A stretch of 64,000 nt of DNA from Zoogloeaceae bacterium G21618-S1 (GTDB lineage Bacteria > Pseudomonadota > Gammaproteobacteria > Burkholderiales > Rhodocyclaceae): positions 1-64,000 of the forward strand of contig JAPWHF010000008.1 in NCBI GenBank assembly GCA_027214125.1, in the 5' to 3' direction. Position 1 is the stretch's first letter. Each line of letters opens with the position of its first letter. Positions 35,111-44,921 of this stretch are shown here, piece after piece. The position numbers and the translations under genes were made by a program. The notes under the pieces are model-generated. The model was not told where the DNA came from, ran no database searches, and saw only the letters and a program-made list of their open reading frames with translations.

Positions 35111-35116
35111 ACGGCA

Positions 35117-35139
35117 GCACCTGCCCAAGTGGCAGGTGC
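35117..35139 (+). terminator. Terminator-like hairpin after rraA
   Basis: GCACCTGCC/GGCAGGTGC 9-bp stem with CAAGT loop six bases after the rraA stop; the following GATAGCACCAAAATTT has only a late T run. Confidence 0.6.
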
Positions 35140-35168
35140 GATAGCACCAAAATTTATTTCATAAAGCT

Positions 35169-35180
35169 GAAAAGCTTTTC
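35169..35180. repeat. Palindrome in the aceA upstream region
   Basis: GAAAAGCTTTTC, a perfect 12-base palindrome in AT-rich DNA about 75 bases upstream of the aceA -35, a possible operator. Confidence 0.4.
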
Positions 35181-35237
35181 GCAATATAAAAAACAGCGCA
35201 TAAGTAACTGAAAAACAAATAAAATGTTTTTCTTATA

Positions 35238-35249
35238 TCTTATATAAGA
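35238..35249. repeat. Palindrome adjacent to the aceA -35 box
   Basis: TCTTATATAAGA, a perfect 12-base palindrome ending 4 bases before the -35 element, well placed for an activator or repressor of aceA. Confidence 0.45.
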
Positions 35250-35253
35250 CATA

Positions 35254-35282
35254 TTGCTGCTCTGCAAAAAGACGCTTATAAT
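35254..35282 (+). promoter_or_regulatory. aceA promoter
   Basis: TTGCTG (35254-35259), 17-base spacer, TATAAT (35277-35282). Start near 35289 leaves a leader of about 110 bases to the ATG at 35400. Confidence 0.7.
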
Positions 35283-35399
35283 TTTCTCACTGCCAGCTAC
35301 TCTGTTTCGTTGATGTCACGTCCGACACAAAGTACTGCGAGATAGCAATCCCATTGACAGGCTCCCTCCCTGTTTTCATCGCAACACAAGGAAACCACC

Positions 35400-36713
35400 A
35401 TGTCCCAATCCCGTGAACAGCAAATCGCCGCCCTGAAAAAAGACTGGGCAGAAAACCCCCGCTGGAAGAGCGTCACGCGCGGTTACAGCGCTGAAGACGT
35501 GGTGCGCCTGCGCGGCAGCCTGCAGCCCGAATACACGCTGGCTCAGCGTGGTGCCGAGAAGCTGTGGGACAAGGTCAACGGCGGCGCCAAGAAAGGTTAT
35601 GTAAATGCCTTCGGTGCCATCACCGCCGGCCAGGCCATGCAGCAGGCCAAAGCAGGTCTCGAAGCCGTGTATCTGTCCGGCTGGCAGGTCGCCGCCGACG
35701 GCAACACCTCCGAGACCATGTACCCGGACCAGTCGCTGTACGCCTACGACTCCGTGCCGACCATGGTTCGCCGCATCAACAACACCTTCAAGCGCGCTGA
35801 CGAAATTCAGTGGTCGCGTGACATCAATCCGGGTGACAAGGACTTCATCGACTACTTCCTGCCGATCGTCGCTGACGCGGAAGCCGGTTTCGGTGGCGTG
35901 CTGAACGCCTTCGAACTGATGAAGAACATGATCGCCGCCGGTGCCGCCGGTGTTCACTTCGAAGACCAGCTGGCTGCCGTGAAGAAGTGCGGCCACATGG
36001 GTGGCAAGGTGCTCGTGCCGACCCGCGAAGCTGTCGAGAAGCTGACCGCTGCCCGTTTTGCCGCCGACGTCATGAACGTGCCGACCCTGATCCTGGCCCG
36101 TACCGACGCTGAAGCCGCCAACCTGATCACCAGCGACTACGACGCCAACGACAAGCCCTTCCTCACCGGTGAGCGCACCCAGGAAGGCTTCTACCGCGTC
36201 AAGAACGGTCTGGAGCAGGCCATCAGCCGCGGCGTCGCCTACGCCCCGTACGCCGACCTCGTGTGGTGCGAAACCGGCACGCCGGACCTGGGCTTTGCCC
36301 GCGAGTTCGCGCAGGCCGTGCATGCCGCCTGCCCGGGCAAGCTGCTGTCCTACAACTGCTCGCCGTCCTTCAACTGGAAGAAGAACCTGGACGACGCAAC
36401 CATCGCCAAATTCCAGGACGAGCTGGCTGCCATGGGTTACAAGTACCAGTTCATCACTCTGGCCGGTATCCACATCAACTGGTACAACACCTTCCAGTTT
36501 GCTCACGCTTACGCCCAAGGCGAAGGCATGAAGCACTACACCGAAATGGTGCAGGAACAGGAATTCGCCGCTCGCGAGAAAGGCTACACCTTCGTGTCGC
36601 ACCAGCAGGAAGTCGGTGCTGGCTACTTCGACGATGTCACCACCGTGATCCAGGGCGGCTCGTCCAGCGTCAAGGCACTGACCGGCTCGACCGAAGAAGA
36701 ACAGTTCCACTAA
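35400..36713 (+). CDS. aceA: Isocitrate lyase
   Basis: A 437-residue isocitrate lyase (E. coli 434): substrate/Mg motif [12 protein letters not shown], catalytic [14 protein letters not shown] with the active-site Cys, and [10 protein letters not shown]. Cleaves isocitrate to glyoxylate and succinate in the glyoxylate bypass, competing with the Icd encoded 10 kb away. Monocistronic; malate synthase is not in the window. Strong promoter, two palindromes and a terminator indicate an individually regulated unit. Confidence 0.97.
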   Translation: MSQSREQQIAALKKDWAENPRWKSVTRGYSAEDVVRLRGSLQPEYTLAQRGAEKLWDKVNGGAKKGYVNAFGAITAGQAMQQAKAGLEAVYLSGWQVAADGNTSETMYPDQSLYAYDSVPTMVRRINNTFKRADEIQWSRDINPGDKDFIDYFLPIVADAEAGFGGVLNAFELMKNMIAAGAAGVHFEDQLAAVKKCGHMGGKVLVPTREAVEKLTAARFAADVMNVPTLILARTDAEAANLITSDYDANDKPFLTGERTQEGFYRVKNGLEQAISRGVAYAPYADLVWCETGTPDLGFAREFAQAVHAACPGKLLSYNCSPSFNWKKNLDDATIAKFQDELAAMGYKYQFITLAGIHINWYNTFQFAHAYAQGEGMKHYTEMVQEQEFAAREKGYTFVSHQQEVGAGYFDDVTTVIQGGSSSVKALTGSTEEEQFH

Positions 36714-36757
36714 GCCGTTCGTGCTTGCACCGGGCTGAAAGGCTCGGTGCATCACGC

Positions 36758-36792
36758 AAAAAAGGCCGTCCGCAATGCGAACGGCCTTTTTT
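36758..36792. terminator. Bidirectional terminator between aceA and the diguanylate cyclase gene
   Basis: AAAAAAGGCCGT (36758-36769) and ACGGCCTTTTTT (36781-36792) with an 11-base loop; T runs on both strands, 15 bases from the convergent gene. Confidence 0.92.
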
Positions 36793-36806
36793 GTCGACGC
36801 GCGCCG

Positions 36807-37808
36807 TCAGGCGTTACCCGACGTCGGATCGGCGGCCACTTCGACCCGGTTTCGCCCCAAGGTTTTGGCGGCATACAAGGCCTGATCGGCCGCCAGCAGC
36901 AAGACATTCGGGGCCAACTTCGATGCGTCTGCGCTCACCGCCCCCACGCTCACCGTGACATGCTCGGCAGCCGACGAGCCCGTGTGCGGAATATTCAAGG
37001 CCGAAATCGCGGCGCGTATGCGCTCGGCGACGACACGGGCGCCGATTGCGTTGATTCCAGGCAGTACCACCGCGAACTCTTCGCCGCCGTAGCGCGCGGC
37101 CAGGTCACCGGTACGGGCAGCCACGCCGGCGAGCACCGACCCCACGCTGCGCAGACAGGCATCTCCCTGAGGGTGTCCATAGGCGTCGTTATAGGTCTTG
37201 AAGTGATCAACATCGATCATGATCACCGACAGCATCTGGCCGGCGCGCTGGCAGCGTCGCCACTCCGCCTCCAGCCCCACGTCGAAGGCGCGACGATTGG
37301 CCAGACCGGTCAGCGCATCTTGCGAGGCCAGGCGCTCAAGCTGAAGCTGGGCCTCTTTCTGCACCGTCATGTCGCGCAGCGTCTCCACCACGGCGACCAG
37401 GTGACCCGCTTTGTCGTAGATCGGTCCGGCGTCAACCGCAAGGTAGAGCCGGGTGCCCACGCGAGGCATGCGACACCAGTTCTCGACATGAAAACCAAGT
37501 TGGCAACTGGAGTTGGTGTCATAGGTCGTGTAGAAGCTGTCGATCTCGCCGATACGCTCTTGCGCGATCAAGTCGGCCAGACACGGACGGGGCTCATCGT
37601 AGAAGGCGAAGCCATGATCCAGCGTACCGAGCACTTCGCTCGCGGGGACGCCAGTTAGCCGTTCGCAGGCGCGATTCCAGATCGACACCTTTCCCTCGGC
37701 ATCGAGCACGAAAGTCGGCACAACCAGATGCTGCATCAAGGCAATCGCGAAGCTCTGTTCAGCGCCGGTCGCTTCCGCCGCCGAACCGGGCGTGTCCTGA
37801 TTCATCAT
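36807..37808 (-). CDS. PAS-GGDEF diguanylate cyclase
   Basis: A 333-residue cytosolic protein: PAS domain (about 25-145; VVPTFVLDAEGKVSIWNRAC ... DMTVQKEAQLQLERL) then a GGDEF domain starting LASQDALTGLANRR with active-site RYGGEEF. An RxxD inhibitory site (RTGD) lies five residues before GGEEF, so product feedback is expected. It should synthesise c-di-GMP in response to a small ligand or redox cue at the PAS domain. ATG at 37808 is chosen: GGAGG lies 8 bases upstream, and longer frames overlap the divergent gene. Divergent from a binding-protein/GGDEF-EAL pair. Confidence 0.92.
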   Translation of the reverse strand: MMNQDTPGSAAEATGAEQSFAIALMQHLVVPTFVLDAEGKVSIWNRACERLTGVPASEVLGTLDHGFAFYDEPRPCLADLIAQERIGEIDSFYTTYDTNSSCQLGFHVENWCRMPRVGTRLYLAVDAGPIYDKAGHLVAVVETLRDMTVQKEAQLQLERLASQDALTGLANRRAFDVGLEAEWRRCQRAGQMLSVIMIDVDHFKTYNDAYGHPQGDACLRSVGSVLAGVAARTGDLAARYGGEEFAVVLPGINAIGARVVAERIRAAISALNIPHTGSSAAEHVTVSVGAVSADASKLAPNVLLLAADQALYAAKTLGRNRVEVAADPTSGNA

Positions 37809-37940
37809 CGTGTTGCCTCCAGGTCGACTCATGTTTCGATTCTTATCGGCAACGAACGGCAAATATTGACCCCGGCATCGCGTCACTCGGCAGCACCGGC
37901 TTGGACTACCATGGCAATGAACGAATCTCGCGGAGCCTGC

Positions 37941-39017
37941 ATGAATCGGATCTTGTCGCTCCTTTGCGCACTCGCACTGACGGGCTTTTCCAGCCTGGCC
38001 ACAGGCCACGGAGATCCGGTCTACGACAGCTACGATCTGGCACCGCGCGCGCTGGGCGTCGATATCGGCGTCCAACCCTTGGGCTACCCGACGGGCCTGG
38101 TGGGCGCGGTCATGGGGCGGGATCGCATCCTGCGTCGCGCCTTGAGCGCACTCGGTCACGGTCTGCACACCTTTGCGTTCCGGCGCGGCCCCGATATCGT
38201 CGAACGCATGGGCAACGGGCGGCTCGAGGCCGGGCTGGTCGGCGACATGCCGACGATTGCCGCCATTGCGGCTGGCGACACGCTGGTCGCCGGCATCGTC
38301 AAGCTTTCCAGTTCATCCATCGTCTCGCGCGAGTCCGGGTTGGTCGAAAGCCTGCGCGGCCGACGCATTGCCTATGTCGAAGGCTCCAGCGCGCATCACA
38401 CTTTGCTCGAGGGACTCTCCAGTGCCGGGCTGAGCGAATCGGACGTTACTCTCGTGCCGATGGACGTGAACGACATGCCAGCCGCGCTGCGCTCGGGCGA
38501 CATTTCGGCCTTTGCTGCCTGGGAGCCGGCGCCAAGCATCGCGCTATCGGAAAATGCCGCCCACCGGATTGTGTTCCGCGGCCGCAGTACCGACTATCTG
38601 CTGCTCTCACGCGACTTCGAAGCCGCTCATCCGCAGGCCGCACGCCATCTTGTCGCCGCGCTGATCCGCGCCACTCGCTGGATGCAACTCAATCGCAGCA
38701 ACATCGAAACTGCGGCCCACTGGACGATGGCCGACGGCGCGAAGCTGACCGGACACCCCACCCGGGCATCCGTCGCACAAGCAGTCAGCATCACGCGAGC
38801 AGAGTTGCTGGACGTTCCCGCAGTCCCGACTATCCCGGCATCATCGCGCGGCATGCACGGACTGGCCGGCAAACTCAGCTTGCTGCAGCGCCTCGACAAA
38901 GTCCCCGACACAATCAATGGCGACCAGATCGAGCGCGCATTTGCCTTCTCCGGACTTCAGGACGTGCTGTCCGACCCTGCCAAATACCACTTCAATAATT
39001 TCGATTACGACCGTTAA
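37941..39017 (+). CDS. Periplasmic ABC-type substrate-binding protein (SsuA/NMT1-like)
   Basis: A 358-residue exported protein with signal peptide (MNRILSLLCALALTGFSSLA) and a type-2 periplasmic binding fold of the nitrate/sulfonate/taurine group: GVQPLGYPTGLVGAVMGRD, ERMGNGRLEAGLVGDMPTIA and YVEGSSAHHTLLEGL. CGGAG precedes ATG 37941. There is no permease or ATPase nearby; instead the next gene, 7 bases away, is a membrane GGDEF-EAL protein. It probably acts as the periplasmic ligand receptor for that sensor, rather than in transport. Ligand unknown. Confidence 0.85.
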   Translation: MNRILSLLCALALTGFSSLATGHGDPVYDSYDLAPRALGVDIGVQPLGYPTGLVGAVMGRDRILRRALSALGHGLHTFAFRRGPDIVERMGNGRLEAGLVGDMPTIAAIAAGDTLVAGIVKLSSSSIVSRESGLVESLRGRRIAYVEGSSAHHTLLEGLSSAGLSESDVTLVPMDVNDMPAALRSGDISAFAAWEPAPSIALSENAAHRIVFRGRSTDYLLLSRDFEAAHPQAARHLVAALIRATRWMQLNRSNIETAAHWTMADGAKLTGHPTRASVAQAVSITRAELLDVPAVPTIPASSRGMHGLAGKLSLLQRLDKVPDTINGDQIERAFAFSGLQDVLSDPAKYHFNNFDYDR

Positions 39018-39024
39018 CCGCGCT

Positions 39025-42000
39025 ATGCGGTCGCGCCTCTTTGCCTTCTCCAGTCTCAGCACCACGATCAGTCTCGTCTTTGGCGGGAGCATCCTCGCCA
39101 TCATCGTGGCGATGGTCGCCATCTGGTACTACGGTTTTTCGCCGCTCAACCTCACCGGCGCGCGCGATCAACGCATCAACGACATCGTTGCCACCCAATC
39201 CACACAAGCCGACGCGCGCATCCGCCAACTCGCTGACGACTTGCACGAACGCCGTGGCGACCTGCAGATGCTCGCCACCAACCCGGCCCTGAGCACCCTG
39301 CTCAGTGCGCCACAACCCAACGCCTCAGACGTCACAGCGTCATTGCAAGACGCCCTGGAGGACGCCTTTGCACGCCTCGTTCAGGCCTATCCGGATCGCT
39401 ACGCCAACATGGTGCTGGTCATCGCCGATGGCAGGGGGCTCCTCGCAGCGCCCGCCGCGACCGTAAGCCCACCGCCCGCGAGCGCGCACTGGCTCGACAA
39501 CGTACTGACGCCGGGCGCCACCGAAACCGTGATGCTCGATCTCGACGCCCCCGCCACCGCGCCCTTGCTGATCCTGGCGCGCCAGATACTCGCCCCCACC
39601 GGCGAAACACTCGGCACGCTGGTGCTGCGCATGGCGCCCGGCGACCTGCTCGCCCCGCTGACGCGCACAGACGACTTCCTGCTGGGCGCCAGCGGACGCA
39701 TCGACCTGATCGACGATGCAGGTGTGCCCCTGGCCCATCAAGCCCCCATGAACGCGATGGTCAACACCTCGGCCACATCGCCGTCGGCAAATCGCCGGGG
39801 CATCGAAGGCAGCTTTCTAGAGCCCCGACCCGACGGCGGCACCGACATTGCCACCTACCGCTACCTGCGGGTCGGCGCTGACGACGGATGGTCCATGGTG
39901 ATTCGGCGGGACAAGGACGAAGCCTTCGAGTACATCGTCGATCGACGAAACCGCGTACTCATCCTCAGCCTGGTGATTGCTGCGCTTTCCATCATGCTTG
40001 TTCGCCTCTTCGCCCGGCAGCTCACCCGCCCCTTGCGTGCGCTGATCGACACCTCCGAGCGCATCGCCGCCGGAGAGGCCTCGGTGCGCATACCGTCGTC
40101 CATGACCGAGCACACCGAAGAGCTCGCCCGCCTGACGCGCAGCTTCAACCGCATGGCGGCGCAGGTTGACTCACGCCACCAACGGCTCGAAATCGAAGTG
40201 GATCAACGCACCGAAGAGCTCACTCGCGAAAAAGCCACCCTCCAGCGCTATCTGGACGTGGCCGGCGCAATCATGCTGGTGCTCGGCCCGACCGGCCGGA
40301 TCCAGCTCATCAACCGCATCGGCTGCGAGATTGTCGGCCGCAGCGAAGCGGAGCTGGTAGGCGGCAACTGGTTCACGCTTTGCATCCCCCCCCGCCTGCA
40401 CGCCGACGTCAAAGCCGCGCTCAGCACTCTCGTCAGCAGCGAGCGCCACGTCGTCAGCCGCTACGAAAACCCCATCCTGACCGCCGATGGCCGAGAACGC
40501 ACCATCGCGTGGGCCAACACCCTGCTACGCGATCAGGATGGCCGAGTCACCGGCATTCTCGCCTCCGGCCTGGATGTGACCGATGCCCGCGCTGCCGAAG
40601 CGGCGGTGCGCGAAGCACATGACCTGCTCCACTCCATCATCGACACCTCGCCCGACTGGATCTTCGCCAAGGACCGTGAGCACCGCTACATTCTGGTCAA
40701 TCAGGCCATGGCCAACGCACTGGGGCAATCGCCCAAGGCCATGATCGGCCAACCCGCGCCGGATCTCGACATCGACATCCGCCGGGACCGCGACGACTGC
40801 AGCGACGACAAGGTGCTGGCCGGCAAGAGCGTCCACCTGCGCACCGAACATATCCGCGACAAGGCCGGACGCGAGCGGATCCTAGACACCTACAAACGCC
40901 CCCTGCGCGACGCCAACGGGCAAATCAATGGTCTCCTCGCCTATAGCCGCGACACCACTGCGCAACACGAGATGGAAACCCAGCTACGCCTGTGGGCCAA
41001 GGTGTTCGAGTGCTCCAGCGAAGGCGTGATGATCACCGACCCGGCGCACCGAATCGTTGCCGTCAACCGTGCATTCAGCGAAATCACCGGCTACGCCGAC
41101 CACGAGGCCGTCGGCCAGACACCACGCCTGCTCAGTTCCGGGCGGCATGATGCAGCCTTCTACGACGCACTGCGCGCCACCGTAGAAGCCAACGACCGCT
41201 GGCAAGGCGAGATCTGGAATCGCCGCAAGAACGGCGAGGTGTACCCACAATGGCTGACCATCAATGCCGTGCGCGATCTCACCGGCACGCTCACCCATTT
41301 TGCCGGCGTGTTTTCCGATATCACCGGCATCAAGCGCTCCGAGGCGCGGCTGGAACACCTCGCCCACCACGACCCGCTTACCGGCCTGCCCAACCGCATG
41401 CTGCTGCTCGATCGTCTCGGCCACAGCATCGAACGCGCGCGGCGCCATCAACATTTTCTGGCGGTGTGTTTTCTCGATCTGGACAACTTCAAGCACGTAA
41501 ACGACAGCCTCGGCCATCACGTAGGCGACGAGTTGCTCAAGGCCATCGCCACCGAGCTGCTCCGCCACATCCGCAGCGAAGACACCTTGTCGCGCATCGG
41601 CGGTGACGAATTCGTTCTTCTCATCGACACCGTCGACAGCCCCGGCAGCGTCGAACACATCGTCAACAAACTACTCGGCGTCCTGCGCGAGCCACGCAGC
41701 ATCGCCGGCCACCAGCTGTATTTGAGCGGCAGCGTTGGCATCAGCCTCTTCCCACAGGACGGCAACGATCCGGACACGCTGATCCAGCATGCCGACTCGG
41801 CCATGTACGACGCCAAACAACTGGGAAAAAACCGCTACCGCTTCTACACCCAGTCGCTCACCGACGGCGCGGTCAAACGTCTGCGCATCGAGTCCGCCCT
41901 GCGCGAGGCAACCCAGAAAAAACAACTGACACTGGCCTATCAGCCGCAAGTTGAACTCAAGACGGGCGCGCTGATCGGCGTTGAAGCCCTGCTGCGCTGG

Positions 42001-42633
42001 ACGCATCCGGAAATGGGCGCAATCCCGCCCGACGTTTTCATCCCGATCGCCGAAGACGCCGGACTGATCGACGAAATCGGCGCCTGGGTCCTCGACACCG
42101 CCTGCCAGCAATTGAACGACTGGGACACGCAAGGCTGGTCGCCGCAGTGCATGGCGGTCAACGTCTCGGTGCGTCAGTTGCGTCAGCCCGACCTCCCCCA
42201 TCAAATCCAGAACGCGCTGGACCGGGCACGACTACCCGCATCACGGCTGGAGCTGGAAATCACCGAATCGGCCATTGCCGATCAGGACGGCGTCAATGCC
42301 ATCCACCGCCTTGCCAGCCTGGGGGTCACCATCTCCGTCGACGACTTCGGCACCGGTTACTCTTCACTGAGCTACCTGAAAAAACTGCCCATCCGCAAGC
42401 TCAAGATCGACAAGAGCTTCGTCGCCGATCTGACCACCGACACCAATGACGAAGCCATCGTGCGCTCAGTGATTGCCCTGGCCGGCGACCTCGGCCTGGA
42501 TGTCATCGCCGAAGGCGTCGAGCTCGAAGCCCACCGAAAATTTCTGCTCGATCACGGCTGCCCGCACGGTCAAGGCTATCTGTTCGATCGCCCCCTGACG
42601 GCGGACACCCTGTTTCAGCGATACCACACTTAG
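39025..42633 (+). CDS. Membrane sensor with HAMP, three PAS, GGDEF and EAL domains
   Basis: A 1202-residue protein: TM1 (about 13-38), periplasmic sensor region (40-305, dCache-like length), TM2 (308-330), HAMP (to about 380), coiled linker, PAS at about 409-525, 533-640 and 653-770, GGDEF domain from 779 (GGDEF intact at 858-862), and EAL domain from about 960 with EALLR at about 986 and DDFGTGYSSL. Both catalytic signatures are intact, so it may make or degrade c-di-GMP depending on signal. Start ATG 39025 gives the N-terminal TM. Tightly coupled to the binding protein upstream; overlaps the convergent GST gene by 4 bases. Confidence 0.93.
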   Translation: MRSRLFAFSSLSTTISLVFGGSILAIIVAMVAIWYYGFSPLNLTGARDQRINDIVATQSTQADARIRQLADDLHERRGDLQMLATNPALSTLLSAPQPNASDVTASLQDALEDAFARLVQAYPDRYANMVLVIADGRGLLAAPAATVSPPPASAHWLDNVLTPGATETVMLDLDAPATAPLLILARQILAPTGETLGTLVLRMAPGDLLAPLTRTDDFLLGASGRIDLIDDAGVPLAHQAPMNAMVNTSATSPSANRRGIEGSFLEPRPDGGTDIATYRYLRVGADDGWSMVIRRDKDEAFEYIVDRRNRVLILSLVIAALSIMLVRLFARQLTRPLRALIDTSERIAAGEASVRIPSSMTEHTEELARLTRSFNRMAAQVDSRHQRLEIEVDQRTEELTREKATLQRYLDVAGAIMLVLGPTGRIQLINRIGCEIVGRSEAELVGGNWFTLCIPPRLHADVKAALSTLVSSERHVVSRYENPILTADGRERTIAWANTLLRDQDGRVTGILASGLDVTDARAAEAAVREAHDLLHSIIDTSPDWIFAKDREHRYILVNQAMANALGQSPKAMIGQPAPDLDIDIRRDRDDCSDDKVLAGKSVHLRTEHIRDKAGRERILDTYKRPLRDANGQINGLLAYSRDTTAQHEMETQLRLWAKVFECSSEGVMITDPAHRIVAVNRAFSEITGYADHEAVGQTPRLLSSGRHDAAFYDALRATVEANDRWQGEIWNRRKNGEVYPQWLTINAVRDLTGTLTHFAGVFSDITGIKRSEARLEHLAHHDPLTGLPNRMLLLDRLGHSIERARRHQHFLAVCFLDLDNFKHVNDSLGHHVGDELLKAIATELLRHIRSEDTLSRIGGDEFVLLIDTVDSPGSVEHIVNKLLGVLREPRSIAGHQLYLSGSVGISLFPQDGNDPDTLIQHADSAMYDAKQLGKNRYRFYTQSLTDGAVKRLRIESALREATQKKQLTLAYQPQVELKTGALIGVEALLRWTHPEMGAIPPDVFIPIAEDAGLIDEIGAWVLDTACQQLNDWDTQGWSPQCMAVNVSVRQLRQPDLPHQIQNALDRARLPASRLELEITESAIADQDGVNAIHRLASLGVTISVDDFGTGYSSLSYLKKLPIRKLKIDKSFVADLTTDTNDEAIVRSVIALAGDLGLDVIAEGVELEAHRKFLLDHGCPHGQGYLFDRPLTADTLFQRYHT

Positions 42634-43301
42634 CGCGCCCCACCATACACGTCGGCCACCGCATCGTAGGACGGCAAGGCCACCGTCTCGGCACGTGCCG
42701 CCTCGACCCATTCGACCATCGCCGGATGCGCCAGCATCGCATCACGATACGCCGCGGCCACTGGCGGCAGCGCGACGTTGTAGGTCACAAAGCGCATCAC
42801 CACCGGCGCAAACATCGCGTCGGCCACCGAAAACGCACCAAACAGATACGGCCCGGCATCGCCCGCAAACTCGCTGCGCGCCTGCGTCCAGATCTCGGCA
42901 ATGCGGTCGATATCCGCCTGCACCTCGACACTGGGCGTCTTGCCCTTCAACAGCAGCTTGATGTTCATCGGCATCGCGCTACGCACCGCGCCAAAGCCCG
43001 AGTGCATCTCGCAGGCCACACTGCGCGCACGGGCACGCGCCAGCGGATCGGCCGGCCACAGGCCAGGATGACGCTCGGCCAAAAACTCCGCAATGGCCAG
43101 CGTATCCCACACCTGGAAGCCATCCACATGCAGGCATGGCACCAATCCATTGGCCGAATAGGCACGGTGCCCGGCGTGTGCGCCCTTGCCGCTGACTTCT
43201 ACCTGATGCGCTTCAAACGGGATGTCAAAGTGCTTCATCAACACCCACGGCCGCAAGGACCAGGACGAGTAGTTCTTGTTGCCAAAATAGAGCGCGTACA
43301 T
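42630..43301 (-). CDS. Glutathione S-transferase family protein
   Basis: A 223-residue GST: thioredoxin-like N-domain (YALYFGNKNYSSWSLRPWVL; Ser of SSWS as likely glutathione activator) and the helical C-domain (FSVADAMFAPVVMRF). The NKNYSSWSLRPW start is typical of the YfcF/zeta-like subgroup common in proteobacteria. Likely in detoxification or maleylacetoacetate-type isomerisation; substrate unknown. Next gene on the same strand begins 21 bases upstream, so the two form an operon. Confidence 0.88.
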   Translation of the reverse strand: MYALYFGNKNYSSWSLRPWVLMKHFDIPFEAHQVEVSGKGAHAGHRAYSANGLVPCLHVDGFQVWDTLAIAEFLAERHPGLWPADPLARARARSVACEMHSGFGAVRSAMPMNIKLLLKGKTPSVEVQADIDRIAEIWTQARSEFAGDAGPYLFGAFSVADAMFAPVVMRFVTYNVALPPVAAAYRDAMLAHPAMVEWVEAARAETVALPSYDAVADVYGGAR

Positions 43302-43322
43302 CGAAATCTCCTTGGGGGGTCA

Positions 43323-43886
43323 TCAAAATATGTTTGCCACAGATCTATCGTGCGTCGTGACGCAAAGGCTTTCAACCAACGCCAGGCCATCCGGCCAGTT
43401 GCCCAGCCCCGAGTCGGCGTTGATATGACCGGCCGGGCCGATGTTTTCAAAGCGACTGCCCCAGGCATCTGCAAACTGCCGGGCGCGGTCTATTGGCACG
43501 TACGGATCATTGTCACTGGCCACCACAATGGACGGAAACGGCAGCACGCGCATCGGCATCGGCGCAAAGCCGCGCACTACCTCCGGCGTGTGCGCGGCCG
43601 AGTCCACATCGGCCGGCGCTACCAGCAAGGCGCCGCGCACCCGACCCGTATGCTGCCGCGCCCAATGCGCCACCAGCGCGCAAGCCAGACTGTGGGCCAC
43701 CAAGATCACTTCGCCATGGCTGCCGCGCACAGCGGCGTCCAGCGTGCTGACCCAGTCGCGTCGACTCGGCGCATCCCAGTCGCGCTGCACCACCCGGCGT
43801 ACCTGCGGCAAGGCACGCGACCAGTGGCTCTGCCAGTGTGCGGGTCCGGAGCCGCCAAGCCCCGGCAGCATCAGCCACGTTGTCAT
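43323..43886 (-). CDS. RBBP9/YdeN-type alpha/beta hydrolase
   Basis: A 187-residue serine hydrolase: LMLPGLGGSGPAHWQSHW at the N-terminus, nucleophile elbow AHSLAC, Asp in ASDNDPYVP and His in GPAGHINADSGLG, all as in RBBP9/YdeN. Substrate unknown; small esters are likely. Paired with the GST gene downstream. Confidence 0.88.
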   Translation of the reverse strand: MTTWLMLPGLGGSGPAHWQSHWSRALPQVRRVVQRDWDAPSRRDWVSTLDAAVRGSHGEVILVAHSLACALVAHWARQHTGRVRGALLVAPADVDSAAHTPEVVRGFAPMPMRVLPFPSIVVASDNDPYVPIDRARQFADAWGSRFENIGPAGHINADSGLGNWPDGLALVESLCVTTHDRSVANIF

Positions 43887-44003
43887 AGTGCGCTCCGCTA
43901 CAATGTGATGGTTATTTCAATCAACAGCACCGGAATCACTGTATCGCACCGCCACACGGGCGTATATCGATAAGGATTCGACATCAACGTGAAAGAAATT
44001 CAC

Positions 44004-44921
44004 ATGCAGCGCATTCCACCTCTATCAGCATTGCGCGCCTTCGAAGCTGTCGCCCGGCTTGGCAGCGTGGTCAAGGCGGCGAGTGAGCTACACCTCACCC
44101 ACAGCGCCATCAGCCATCAGCTGCGCGCGCTCGAAGACATGCTCGGGCTGCGCCTGTTTGACCGCCAGGGCAAACGCCTGTCGGTAAATGAAAACGGCCG
44201 GGTCTATGCCATGCAAGTGCGCCATGCGCTGTCCGACCTGTCACGCGCCACCGGCACGGTGGTGGCGCAACCGCGCGACGACGAACTGGTGATCGGCACC
44301 ATTCCGTCCTTTGGCGCGCACTGGCTCATCCCGCGCCTGCCGCACTTCACCTCCGCCCACCCCGAACTCAAGATCACGCTGCGCGCCGGGCTACAGGTGG
44401 CCGACCTCGACGCCGAAGGCATCGATGTGGCGATCCGCATGGGCCACGGCGGCTGGGACAAGGTGCAACAGCGCGAGCTGTTCGCCGACCGGCTGATCGC
44501 CGTCACCGCGCCGCACTTCCGGGGCGGGCGCCTGCCGCGCACGCCAGCCGAAGTGGTGGCTGCGCCCTTGCTGCTGTCGATCGAAAACTGGCGCCCCTGG
44601 CAGGACGCTGCCGGACTGCCCGCCGACGCGCTGCAAGGCATCCACTTCAATGATTCCAATCTTGTGATTGAAGCGGCCCGCCGCGGCCAGGGCGTGGCGC
44701 TGTCGCGACTGTCGCTGGTGCACGGCATGCTGCAGGACGGGCAGCTGGTGCAGCTCACCGACGTCAGCGTGCCCTACCACAACCCCTACTGGCTGGTATG
44801 GCCCGTCCGCAGCGCCGGACGGGCCCGGGTTGAACACTTCAGCCGGTGGCTGGACGCCGAGATCGGCGCTTACTTGGCCAATATCTCGGGCACCACCGAC
44901 GGGGCAGCGTCCGACGACTGA
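44004..44921 (+). CDS. LysR-family regulator, GcvA type
   Basis: A 305-residue LTTR: RIPPLSALRAFEAVARLGSV, HTH HLTHSAISHQLRALEDMLGL and the effector domain (IGTIPSFGAHWLIPRLPHF). This is the GcvA/AmpR-like subgroup. ATG 44004 matches the family start; a GTG 15 bases earlier is in frame. Divergent from the hydrolase-GST pair with a 117-base spacer, which it may regulate. The downstream 208-base gap holds nothing recognisable. Confidence 0.9.
   Translation: MQRIPPLSALRAFEAVARLGSVVKAASELHLTHSAISHQLRALEDMLGLRLFDRQGKRLSVNENGRVYAMQVRHALSDLSRATGTVVAQPRDDELVIGTIPSFGAHWLIPRLPHFTSAHPELKITLRAGLQVADLDAEGIDVAIRMGHGGWDKVQQRELFADRLIAVTAPHFRGGRLPRTPAEVVAAPLLLSIENWRPWQDAAGLPADALQGIHFNDSNLVIEAARRGQGVALSRLSLVHGMLQDGQLVQLTDVSVPYHNPYWLVWPVRSAGRARVEHFSRWLDAEIGAYLANISGTTDGAASDD

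Noticed and set aside
35376-36755. A 459-codon open frame opposite aceA
   Set aside because: Antisense to isocitrate lyase and runs through its terminator; no recognisable domain.
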